A stretch of 64,000 nt of DNA from Sarcocystis neurona (taxonomy: Eukaryota; Apicomplexa; Conoidasida; Eucoccidiorida; Sarcocystidae), in NCBI GenBank assembly GCA_000727475.1, contig KL647293.1, positions 62,001-126,000 on the forward strand, written 5' to 3'. Numbering within the stretch: position 1 is the first letter of the stretch; every line of letters begins with the position of its first letter. The position numbers and the translations under genes were made by a program. The notes beneath the pieces were generated by a model that searched no databases, had not been told where the DNA came from, and worked only from the letters and a program-made list of their open reading frames with translations. Positions 12,488 to 24,000 of this stretch are shown piece after piece.

Positions 12488-12865
12488 ATGCAGAAAACGG
12501 AAACACTTCACAGCGGTGGCGCGCAGGGACAGTCACAATCAGCAAGAGCAGATTGTAGCAACCACAAGAAGTCCGAAAAAGGAGCAACAAGCACACACAG
12601 CAGACCCTCACGGCCGCAGGATTCAAAAACACACGACAGAAGCAGCTGGCGACACGCAGTAGATTCGGCTCGAGGGAGCGGCAGCCGGGACAAGCAGATG
12701 TACGGAGCAGCGGCAGGACGTTTCGACGCAGAAACAAACGTCGGGAAGCTCACTTTCATCCCCCCTTTTATGTTTACCACTCACACGTTCGAGCGAAGAG
12801 ATATCCGCAAGCGAGCTGGATTTCTCCTCATGAAGAGCAACTGCATCTTGGAGGAAAGGAAATGA
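12488..12865 (+). CDS. Possible hypothetical ORF, 125 aa
   Basis: The ATG lies in a favourable ACAAATG context and the product is hydrophilic, rich in Ser, Lys, Arg, Gly and Gln, ending in Glu-Glu-Arg-Lys. No domain is recognised. Purine bias of the + strand across 11.3-12.9 kb would suit + strand coding but would also suit the antisense of a - strand intron. From 12866 to 14740 I see no supported gene, only TA/CA microsatellites (about 14093-14115 and 14595-14615). Confidence 0.25.
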   Translation: MQKTETLHSGGAQGQSQSARADCSNHKKSEKGATSTHSRPSRPQDSKTHDRSSWRHAVDSARGSGSRDKQMYGAAAGRFDAETNVGKLTFIPPFMFTTHTFERRDIRKRAGFLLMKSNCILEERK

Positions 12866-14740
12866 CAGCTGAGTGTAAAGCATTCTCGTGCTGGCGGTGG
12901 AGAGCATGATTTCATGTGCACACGCGTTACCCCTGCGTACACAGACCTACCTGAGCAGGTGCCCTCGTACTCTGTACTAGGAAATGTACATATGTACACA
13001 CGTGCATGCGTGTCCACGTATGTTTACGTATAGGAGCACGTGTAAGGATTGTCCGGGTTGCTCTGTGCATATCCACCAGAGGCGTTGAGGCAAGTTACCT
13101 GCTGCACGCATCGATAGTACGTTTGAAGGTGTCTATCTTATCTTTTGAAAAGGCAAAATTCCGTAGCCTGATCGGCGCACGGCATTCGTCACTGAGAACT
13201 TGGTGCAGCACGAACGTTGTAGCAACAATTACGGGGATACATGCGCGAATAACTGAAACCGATGTACAAATACATATATGTAGTGGGTACACGAAGAGAA
13301 GGAAAATCACTGAACGCCTGGGCAGACCTCGCGTAGTCTTCGGCTTCTTGTGTTGAATCTGGGGCCGCATCACATGCGCCACTACACCTGTGCAACGCTT
13401 TTCTCTCATCATGGGCAAGAAATGCCTGGCGGCACATTCGACCGAGTACGCTGTAGGCCTGAGTGTGACGCTTATGCATCCTCGTGCGCTCCACTTTTTT
13501 GCCTCATGCGTTTACACTGCGTTGCAACGCCTCTCTGCTCACCGGAAAATGTGTGTGGTCATTGTCAATTTGTACTAACTACGACATGTGCTCAACTAAG
13601 TCTTTGTAGATGCAGAAAATTGCGCTCCCTCTTTGTCCCCAAGTAACTACAACTCACGCTGCTGTATAGCTATGCATATCGAATGACAAGGAACGGTTTC
13701 CACGGCACATACGTTGACGAGTACCATTTTGGGAGCATTTACTTGAATGTAAATGGCCGAGGAGTCTTTACTTCTACATCAAAACGAGCAAGACTAAATA
13801 TCCGGATTTGTTAAAGGTGTCATACATTCTGCGCGGAAGCCGCGAGCTGGGCTGCGGACGTCCGCTGAAAGCACTCGATGGTACACGCTTCAACAGTACC
13901 GGGAAAGAAGCAGGCAGGTTTCGCGCCCGGCGAACAATGTAGCGACGCAGCAAAAGCTGTCTCAGCTCAGAAGCCCACATTAACACCTAACGAATACCAC
14001 CAGACTCGCTATCTCGCTCTCCCTCTGCTCTTCGTGCATGCCATTTGCGGGCGGGTTATTCAACATAGAGGACCTGCTGTAGAAGCGCCCGCATATATAT
14101 ATATATATATATATATGTACAGTGTATCCGTACTACGTACAGTGCGCATATATATGTAGACATGCACACGTGAGAATAACTGCATATAGAGACACTGTGG
14201 TGATCAAACAATCCATATCAACATGTAGACACATACACACAAACACTTATGTGTGTCCGTATAAAGATGTATGTGTAGGGGTAATGAGGACAATTTACGA
14301 ACGTGTATCTATATAAGATAGTCGGACATAATACAGGTACATTACAGTGCGTCATAGGTTGTGGGGGTGGTCAATCATTATTTACTGCCGGATCAGGTTT
14401 CATCACTTATGTGGGAGAAACATAAATATGGGAGCCTGTTTTCCAGTGGACAGGTCAGAGTGTTACATATCGACGTTCACTGCGACCCATCGTCGCCGGG
14501 ACCGGACACACCTCAACACTAACTACGAATGTTGAAAACTTCTTTACACGAGCCCAGCGTGAGTGGACGGGTATCACACAGACATACATATGTATGTATA
14601 TATATATATATATATCTTTACAGACACACCCACACCGGCACCCACCCTTCTGCTGCCGTCATCTCGCTGTTGTGCTGCTTCGCGGTGTGCTGTGCTGGTG
14701 AGCCTTCTGCGGTACTGTGAGTCAGTTGGCTAACACAAAA

Positions 14741-14980
14741 TTACAGCGTGTGCTGCTGCTGTGCAGCTGCGTCTCCTGTGGTGTCTATCTGCTGCTGCTC
14801 GTGCTGTGCAACTGCCGCTGCAGTTTTAAATGTCCGGGGTGCTACTGTGCGGCTCCTGCTACACGTGTCACACGGTCTCTCTTGTGAGACGACCGGGAGA
14901 CTGAAGTGACGCTGGCAGTGGCGGTGGTGCACGCCCAATAATGTGCTGCGGCCGCTGCTGCTGTAATGCTGCAGCATCAA
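14741..14980 (-). CDS. Possible exon, Gln/Ala-rich, - strand
   Basis: An open - strand frame with CAG polarity on its own sense strand ends in a stop after a Gln-rich tail. It may be a further 3' exon of the unrecognised - strand gene that runs down to 15623, or a separate fragment. Between it and 15623 the DNA is CAG-rich on + (15180-15310) and holds imperfect GCAGTTGTTGCAGTAG repeats (15340-15520). Confidence 0.2.
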   Translation of the reverse strand: MMLQHYSSSGRSTLLGVHHRHCQRHFSLPVVSQERPCDTCSRSRTVAPRTFKTAAAVAQHEQQQIDTTGDAAAQQQHTL

Positions 14981-15622
14981 GTGCCACTAGCAGGAAGTGA
15001 GCAGCATTACCTTTGGACGTGATATGGCATACACGGTCCGCTGTACGTCTAAGTACGCAGTCAGACGAGGAGGACGCTGGTCCTACGTAGGCACCTGCCT
15101 ACTTCCGGAACTACAGATGCGCAACGGGAACAGCCGGGAGGGAAGCAAGAATGCCAACAGACCTGTACACTCGCCCGGCGGACGCAGTGCCAACACCAGC
15201 AGAAGCGATGATTCACAAGCGCAAAGCAGCAGCAGAGCCAGGAACTCGAGGAGTCAAAGGAGGACGCGCAACGTAGGCAGCAGCCTCCAGCAGCAGGAGT
15301 AGCCCAGCTATTCACCCAAAGGTTGCTCCACTAGCAGTTGCTGCAGTATGGACTGGCAGTTGCCACAGTCTGCACTAGTTGCTGGTGCAGTGGAAGACAG
15401 CAGTTGTTCCAATGGAGACTAGCGGTATTGCCACAGTGTGGACTAGCAGTTGTTGCAAGAGCAGTTGTTGCAGTAGCAGCTGTGGCAGGAGCAGTTGCCG
15501 CAGTAGCGTTTTTCCCATGGTAGTAGTAGAGTTAGCAGGTTGCGCTCTTTCCGTCCCCTGACCAGTTTACATCATCCTTTGTCCTTGTTGTGCTGCCTGT
15601 ACTACTGCCGCCACAGGCGTTG

Positions 15623-18600
15623 CTACCACAACTGTGGCTGCTGCTGCTGCTGCTGCCGCTCCGTGCTGCCGCTGTACGTGCGGTGTGCTGCTGTGCTGCT
15701 CTGCTGCTGCTGCTGCTGTTGCCGCGTCACTGGGTCTGAAGCAGCGGCGGTTGTGATGTTGCGAACAGTAGCGGCTGCCATTGCCACAGCCGCTGCTGCT
15801 TTGGCGGTTGCTGGTGTTGCTCCTGTTGCCGGTGCTGGCTGCGTAGGTGGCGCTCCTCCGGCACATGCTCGCAAGAGGAACAGCTCCGCATCAATGAGAG
15901 CTGCAGCCGGTGGAGCGTGGATGCGGCTGCTGCTGCTGCCTGTAAAGAGGGAGGAGAGGGGGTTGCCGGTGGGGAAGCGAAGACGATGTAGTTTTTCCTT
16001 TGCATGTTGTTACGGGGCGTTGTTGCCTGTAGCTTTTCTTTACTTCCTTTCCTTCTGTGCACCTTCAACTGCCGATGCTTTCACCGGACTGCTGCTGCTC
16101 ACTGGTGCTGCTCCTGCCACCGCGGTGCGTCGGGCCAGCTTCCCCTCCCGGGCCACGATAGTAGCACGAGAGTCAATTACCCGCAGCACGTCTTGCTGCC
16201 GCCACTGCGACTCCGGTGCGCGAAGGTGTTGCTGCAGTCGCTGAAGAGTTTTTCTCCTTTCTGTCCTGATTTGCTGCGAGTCTGCTGCTGCGACCGCACG
16301 ATCACAGCAGCAGCAGCGACCACAGAAGCTTTCCAGACGACGCAGAAGCAGTCACAGCCGCAGCAGCAACAGTGGGGAGCGCAGCAACGCCAGCGCCGCG
16401 TCGTGTGCTGCTGATCGTCCTAATCCTTCGCCGCCATCCCTGTCTGAGTGCGGACAAGGGCAAAGCGACAGAATCACTTGCAGGAACGGCAACGCGAGCA
16501 GGAGCGGCAAGTCGGAGACCAGTACCAGCACCGGCCGCACCAGCCGGAGCGGGCAAAATAGTAAAACCGCAGCTGTGTAAGGAACAGCGACGAGACCGTG
16601 ACAGCAGCCTGAGAACTCGCCGCAGAGACCGAAGGGAAGCAAGCCGAGGGAAACGACAACGACGAGGAAGAAGAAGACGCAGACGGTTACGAGCTGCAGC
16701 AGCGGCAGCAGCGTCTCCTCGTGTGCAGGAGCGCGGACGCAGCAATGTGTAGGCGTAGTGTAGGAGCAGCCCAGACAAGGCAGCGAAAGTAGCGAGGAAG
16801 TGTTGGCGAGAACTGCTCTGTTTTTCGCCCACATTCTCCGGTGCTCCCTCGTCGCCCCGCCCTTCCCAACTGCCGCGGACGCTGCAGTGCCGTCCCAGCA
16901 GCAGCAGCAGCGGGCTTAACGGCACGGAACAGCAAGCAGCTGTGCAACAGCGGGAGCAACAGCAAGATTCACCGGATATTCGGTGTCAGCAGCTCGGGCA
17001 GCAGCACGGAGCCCGAAACCCGCAGTAACAGCAGCAACGCAGGAGAAGTACGTCTCCTTTCTATTACAGCAGCAGCCGCGAAAGACACAGCAGCAGTGCT
17101 GCCTCCCGCGTTTTTCAGCCGTGCTCTCAATCTTCTTCAGGTCGGCCACCACCTTCCAGCAGCGACTTCCTCGCGGCGCGCGCCTCTTCGTGCTCTTCTT
17201 CTGCGTGCGTAGTAGGAGAAGTCTCGCGCTGCTGCCGTGTCCACGCACATAGATAGACACTCTGTCGCTGCAATAGGTGAGAAACACTCCACAAATTTCC
17301 GCGTGTGCAGATGTGTGTGTGCGCGGAGGAGTACCTGATGAAGAAACTCTGTGCGGTGCCCGTGTCAACAGGCGAATATACACACAAGCTGCCTAAGACG
17401 GTAAACCGCTTCTGTGTATAAGAAGCTGTCCCCTACACGCACATGTATGCGCGTGTCTCTCCGTATGTGTGTGTATCGTAGTTACGATACGTCCGTTTGT
17501 GTTGCAGGCAGAGAAGGAGGACATCTGCACGTCTATCCATGCATACACATATGTGTATATGTACATGCGGATTCCTCTATACGTAAGACAGGGTGCAGCA
17601 GCAAGAGCAATACTACAGAAGTTCCCGACCCCGGTGGCGTGTGGGGTCTGTGTGTCTCTTGGCTCCAAGACGACTCCTCCTACCATCCCTACTACTTTTG
17701 ACGTCTCATATACGACTTTCTCTTACACAGCAACACACACACGCGGCCTTGCCGAGGCACACACACAAATACCTGCGCACGTATGCTGGCGCAGACACGC
17801 AGAAATCTGTGCGTCGCCGCAGCCGTGTGTGTCCTGCACTCTCCGTCTCTTTCTGCTTCTGCACGTCGATACACACGAGCACGTGTGGTGGCCACGTGTC
17901 GAGTTCTTCGAGGCACATGTATGGATATACATTTGTATATGTCTGTAGGATGTGTGGTGGCCACTTCTAGTTCTCCTTCTACATATATATATATATATAT
18001 ATATGTATGTCTGGGTGGCGCTGGAGAGAGCAGGTGTAGCCACCCACACGTCCATATGTTGTGAAGGGTTTGTGTGGGTAGAGGGGAGTATAAAGTCGTG
18101 TGCCGTGGACGCGCGTCTTTGTGTGTAGAGAAGCGTAGATAGATATATCGAGAAACGGGGGGACGTAGGCTGGCGCCGGGTGTCTGTACACCCGAATTAG
18201 TTGAGGAGTCTTGAATATCTGCGTGTGTACGCACGTGCACGCCTGTTCTCGTCCAGCTCCACACCCCCACACACGCACACACGTGCAGCTGCAGCATATG
18301 TCCATATATACATATGCAGGGCAGAAGAGTAGCACAGCAGCTTCTCCGTGGGGGGGGAGACGGCCCGGAAAAGCGGGCGTGGGGACACGAGGATTGTGTG
18401 GAAGAAGCTCGGGACTTTTATTTACTCGGGAGCTTCCTCCCCCTCGTGGGGCCGTCGGGAACGCGGGCAGGATGCGTTGTTCGGTTGTATAGCTGCTGTG
18501 CTGTCGCGTATGTAAGTAAACAGCTTGGCGTGTGGGGGGGAGATATGTGTTTCTCTGCGTGTGGACGTCTGCATAGGCTGATGTCTCTGTGCCTGTGTAT

Positions 18601-20685
18601 GGCCATATATGCGTGTCTCGCCCCACAAATATTTACACAACTGTGAAGGGGTGTATGTAGAGGGACACGTGACTGCGCCAGGAATCTCCGCCTCCCGTCT
18701 TCACTGCAGCAACATGTGGAGATACACACGCGCCCGTGCACCGTCGCGTCTGTGTGTACGTCGTTTTTTGAAGCACCACGACCGCCGGTCAGCGTTGGGA
18801 GTCTTCCTTCCCGTACGTCTAGACAGCACCACATACATACCTACTAGCCGACGTTTTCTTGCTTTGCAAGGCGCCGCGCTACTTCTATCTATATAGACAT
18901 AAGTTCGGGTATGCATACATACGCATATACACAGACAAAGGGAGAATCTACGAAGAGAGAATGTTGTTGGTGGGCCTGTAGCGGGTCGCATGCGTAGTGG
19001 CGCGCGCCTTGCAGGGATGACTTCTTCTGCAGCGTTTACGAGGAACGGGTCCGTCCCGGGCCTTGCGGCACTGCCTATTCGTTGCGAAAGTCCGTCTTCA
19101 GTGTTTCTTGAGCAGAGACTTCCTAGCGGCCGCCCCTGCTTCGCATGCGTGTATGGGTCTGCTCTACGAACATGAACGTATACACAGCTGTACTGGTGGG
19201 AAGGCACAGGTGTGTAGGGTCTGCGAGTGATGTTTCTTCTTCTTGGTCGCTCAACAGGTCTGCATACCACTCCACTGTCTGTATATTTTCTTTGCGAACC
19301 TGTCTTTCTCCGTGTGTGTATATATGTGTATATACGTATACATATACATATATATATATGTCTACACGTACACATACATATACATATGCGTGTGTGTAGA
19401 TATTTGACAAAGTGGTGCGGTATACGTTGTTGATTCTTCGGGTGAGACGTGGGTATTCACTCGAGTGCACTTGAGAGTTGTTTTTTTGCTGTCGTGCGGC
19501 ATTCTCCTCTCTATCCGTTTGCACCCGTCGGCATACCCACGAACTACGTACGCGTGTACATATCTCTGTGTTCCTCGACAGCGATATGTACATGTTCGTG
19601 TAGATGTGTTTGTGTTTGTATATATATAGATATGTGCGAGCATGCTACCCCTTGGGTGAAGCCGTACGAGCCGCGTACAGGGATGCATTTCCTTGCATGC
19701 GCGTGTGTGTTTGCATGCGTCATTTGTTGTCGTGATGCGTTTTTTCTTGCATGCGTTAAAGGTTTTGCTGCTGCGCGTATACTGTCCGATACGACCGGCA
19801 CTGTGTCCTTGCTGCGCCGTGGTGCTGCCTCTCTTCCTGCGAGGACTTCTTCTTGTGACTGCTGAGCACCTCTGCGTATGTCTCTTCATCTCTGCTGAAC
19901 ATCCTCCTGAATCGCTTCTTGAAAAGTGCGGGAAAGAGAATCTTCCGTCGTTCCCCGTTGATTTCGACTGAGAATTCTTCGTCATTTCGTTCTTCGCCTT
20001 GTTTCCGTCTGCGTTCCTCTTCTTCGTCGTTGATCTGCATCTCGTGCTGAGGCCACGTGATTCTCCAGGGGCCTTCCTTCTCGACGGAAATCGCTGGGCC
20101 GTCGCTCAGAAGTCCTGACGTCTTCCTCTCGCCTTGATCTGCTGCCTGCGTTTTCGTATTACTGCTGCCTCTTGTCTTCCTGTGTTGTTCCTGCTGCAAC
20201 GGGGCACCCGTCTCTGCTGCTGCTGCTGCTCCGCAGCTGCGGTTCGGTCGCTGTTTTGCTGCGTCTTCGACCGCGGGCGCAGTTGGTTGCTGTTGCTGGT
20301 GTCCGTGTGCTCCTGTGGCTGCGGCTGTTGCTGTCAAAAGCTGGGCTGATGCTGCGGCAGCCATTGTTGCTGCCGCTGGTGTCCGTTCTGCTGCTGCTGT
20401 GGTCTGCTGGTGCCCGCTTTTTCGCCCCTCCTCCCGCCATGGAGAGGCTCCCTCCGTTCTGTCGCCTGCTGCCGCAGCAGCAGGTGACCTTCCTCGGCGC
20501 ATTCGTAGGAGGAGAAGAAGCAGCCGCAGCAAGGCGTAGAGAAACATTTGCGGGAGCAGCTTTTTTCCGGTTCGATCTTTTTCTTCCTTTCGGTCGTTTG
20601 CCTTCCTACTGCTGCCCTGTTGTATGCACCACATCGCTGCTGCTCCTGCGTCTCCCACATGCTGCTGCTGTTCTTCTATTTGCAT
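15623..20685 (-). CDS. Unrecognised multi-exon gene, coccidian hypothetical protein
   Basis: I do not recognise this protein. Coding-like - strand segments, 5' to 3': a 300-residue open frame from ATG at 20685 to a donor near 19783 (or 19870), with Ala/Gln runs, then the charged stretch EEEERRRKQGEERNDEEF and a basic LFKKRFRRMF; 19299-19168 (includes NIQTVEWYADLLSDQEEE); 19135-18952 (includes DPFLVNAAEEVIPARRAP); about 18507-18316; about 17669-17585; about 17205-17120; about 16289-16063 (includes VLRVIDSRATIVAREGKLA); and 15939-15623, ending TAG. Phases match for 20685-19783/19299, 19168/19135 and 16063/15939; the middle junctions are not settled. CAG polarity agrees with - strand coding. It is head to head with the RRM gene, 398 bp apart. 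It could be two genes. Confidence 0.5.
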
Positions 20686-21082
20686 GTGGATCTCTCTGCG
20701 TAGTTCTCCTCCCTCCCTCCTCGCGCCCTCTGTGGAAGAACCAGCGCCAGCAGCAAGAGCAACACCCGCAGCAGCGCATCAGTGGCAACAGCACAAGCCG
20801 CAGTAGCAGCAGCAGCTCGAATTCCGCAGAGGGGTGTTCCCGTTTCTTCTGCTTCTGCAAGAACCTCAGCAACACCAGCAGCACCTCTCTCGCAGCCAAC
20901 AGAGCGACGCCAGCGGCAGGCCGAGGGCAGGAACCGTCCGTCCCCTGTCTGAACAAGTGCAGAACCAAACCCGCGCGCGCAACAGGCCCGCAGATAACGC
21001 GACGGCTAGAAGCGGCAGCAGCAAAAGAACCGTGTAGTAACGGCTTTTCCGCATGCCTTTCCGCAAGCAACTGCGCAGCAAA
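20686..21082. promoter_or_regulatory. Shared intergenic region between two divergent genes
   Basis: 397 bp separate the ATG of the - strand unknown gene (20685) from the ATG of the ALY/REF-like gene (21083), so both promoters and 5' leaders must overlap or be close here. A CAG-rich stretch lies at 20740-20830. I see no TATA box or defined motif that fixes a start site. Confidence 0.4.
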
Positions 21083-24000
21083 ATGGCGGAGTTCAAAAGT
21101 TTGAGTTCCGACAAGAAGTTGGACATGTCGCTGGACGATTTGATCGCTGCGCAGCAGCAGAAGGCCGGGGGCAGTAGAGGCGCGAAGGGCGCAGGGGCAG
21201 GGGGACAGCAGCAGCAGCGCGGCGGCTCGGCAGCAGCAGGCGGGGGTGCAGGAGCGGCTCCTGGAGGCGGGCCGCGCCAGCAGCAAGCGCTTGCAGCGGG
21301 AAGACGAACAGCCGCAGCACAGGCACGTCAGCACGGCGGTCCGTATGCGCGCGCCCCTCCCGGCTATCCTGCTGCTGCTGCACCTGGGAACATGTTCTAC
21401 CGCGATGCTGTCGGTGAGGCATGGATCCGACAATATATAGTGAATACGCGGAAAAGGGAAAGACGCTGTGCTGCTCTATTGCTGCTGGAGGTGCAACCGC
21501 TGCGGTTCAAAAAGCCCTGCGGCCCCTGCTGGTCGAGACGCTGCCGTGCCGCGAACAAAGCTGTTGTGCTGCTGTTCGCACCGCTGCTGCTGGGACTCTG
21601 CTCGTAGAACTGGCAATGAAGTACTGCGAACAGCTGGTGCAGTGTGCTCGCCTGCGGCTGCTACTTCCCCTCTGCCGCTGCCGCTACTTCCGTTTGTTCT
21701 GCTGGTGCTGTGTCGTACCACCTGCTGCAGCTGTTTCTGCTAGCTGGTTGGACGCCTGCGGTGGGGGCGAGGCTGCTTCATCTCCTGATAATTGCTGCTG
21801 CGCCGCTGCCTGCTGCAGGCCATGTGGCCGCGGGCCTCCTCGCGTGGCTGCTGCGCTACTGCCTTCGTGCCTTTGCATGTGTACACGCGTCGGGAGGACA
21901 TGCGTGTGCAGGGCTACGATGTGGAATTAGCTGCCTTGTACGGCAGACAGGCCTGCTGCTTGCGAGTTTCTTCTTCTGCACCTTCAGTCCGACGCTGCAA
22001 CAGCTCGGCTGCGGTCGTCGAGCCAGAACTGTAGTAGAGAGAGCTGCAGGAGAAAGTTCTTCATCTGTAGTAATACGTGCGTGTCACTTGGAAGTGCAGG
22101 GACTTTTCACAGCGAAAGAAGGATAAAGAAGCGCTGGTGGGGGCTGCGATAGTAGACATATCTCGACGGCCCAAAAAATCCTGTGCCACCGCGGATGGGG
22201 TGCTGCTTCTGCCGTGCCGTGCTGCGGCTGCTGTGGCTGGTGACTCGATTCTGCTTCCGTCCCTGTTTCCACGTGTGCTGCTGCGGTTGTCTTGCCTGCG
22301 GGCCGGCGGCCCTGTGGCTCCTGCTGCATGCGTTGATGCCGTCCCGGTGCCTTTGCTGCACAGTTGCGAGGTTGGTATTGCCTGCTCGTGTGCTGCTCCT
22401 GCTGCGTGCGTTGCCGTCCTCGCTCGCATTGCAGTAGCACAGGCGTCTGTTGCTGTTCGCCAACATGCGCTTGCTTCCCGCTGTTGGTGCTGCTGCTGCT
22501 GCTCTCACGACTGCGCACACGCTGGACACTACCGCTGCTGGTCCCGCACTTCCTGGCTTCCCTCCGCCGTCGCTGGTGGAGCGGCTGCAACAAAAAGTCA
22601 CCAAGCGGGAGCGCATCGCCTGCGGCTGCTCGTATTCCTCGCCCTGGTGCTGGAGTACATGCGGTGCCGCGCGTTTTCGCTGCTGCTGCTGCTGCGGCTG
22701 TTGCTGCGTGCAGGCCGAGACTACCTGCTGGAGGCGACGAACGCGGGCGGCGGAGGAGGTGGCGGACGCCACGGAGGACCCGCAGGAGGAGGTGCGGCCG
22801 ACGCAGCCGCCGCAGGTCGTGGGGCTTTCGTCCCGTACGTCTACACCGTAAAAGCGAAGAATCTTCCCATCAACTTGTCTGAAGAGGAACTGGAGGACGC
22901 TCTTCGCAGGCATTTTGCCTGCTGCGGCCGCGTCGTGCGCATCGTCTTCCGCAGAGGCGTTCCTGGAGAAGCGTAAGTTTATATTACTTGGGTGTGCTAA
23001 TATATCTATATATAGATATACGTAGGGAGGTGTCTACCTACGCGGGCACACATCGGTATGCGTGTGCGTCTAGACACGTGCGTGTGTGGGTCTATGGATG
23101 CAGATTTGTGTGCATCTATACATACGCGTCATTACTGGTAGATAGACGTTTACATGAAGACGTCTGAGTAATCATTTACTTCTGTGTGAGCCGGAGTGTT
23201 CGGAGGTCCCGTTCACGGATGTACGTACGCCCGAAAGAGACGCTTCAGCGACTTGCGAAGAAGAGGAAAAGAGGAGAACTCATCGTAGAATGGAAGCAGT
23301 GCTTCACGCGTAGCAGAGGAGAAAAACAAAAGGAACAGGCGCCCGGACTGTTGTTACCGTTGAAAGCGATAGAGGTCTGCTCCTCTGTTCCGGTGTACGT
23401 ACACCCGAGATGCAACATGGCGCGCAGGTGGAGGACGAGATGGAGAGAGATGCAGCGAACGCAGAGGGACGGGGAAAGAGCAGTCGGACCAAGCGGCAGA
23501 CAAGCAAGGCAGAACTCGTTGTTGGAATGTTCACCGTGTTAGACTGCATAAAGGTTGGCAGCGGAAGACCTGCATACGCGGCGTACGTACACCCGATTGA
23601 GAAGGTGTACACACTGAGACAAGACGATAGAGCCACTGCAGAGAAATCTGTAGACGCAATTTGCTGACTCTTCTTCGTAGTACCAGTGTTGTTGCAAGCT
23701 GAATTTACGTAGTTGAAGTAAACGATAGCGTCAGTCCCGTTTTCTTGTGTGATGAGAGTGTGTGCTCATCATACGCGGACTGTGTAACATATTCGAGTTG
23801 TGCGGCAGGAAGACTCGTAGGCGTGGCCACGGGGTGACGCGCTGCCCGTCGGTCGCCGTATTCTGGAGCGCCGTCGACTCTGATTCTTGGCACGCGCGCT
23901 GCGCAGGGCAGCCGGGGTGACATGTGGCACACGAGGTGGTGTACATACACCGGATTGCACCAGGATAGTAACCTGGCGCCCGCATTCAGATTGACGCACG

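Noticed and set aside
19756..21433. Long overlapping open frames on + over 20172-21104 and on - over 20606-21433
   Set aside because: Shadows of the - strand unknown gene's first exon and of the RRM gene's first exon; composition is Leu/Cys/Trp-biased as expected of antisense CAG tracts.
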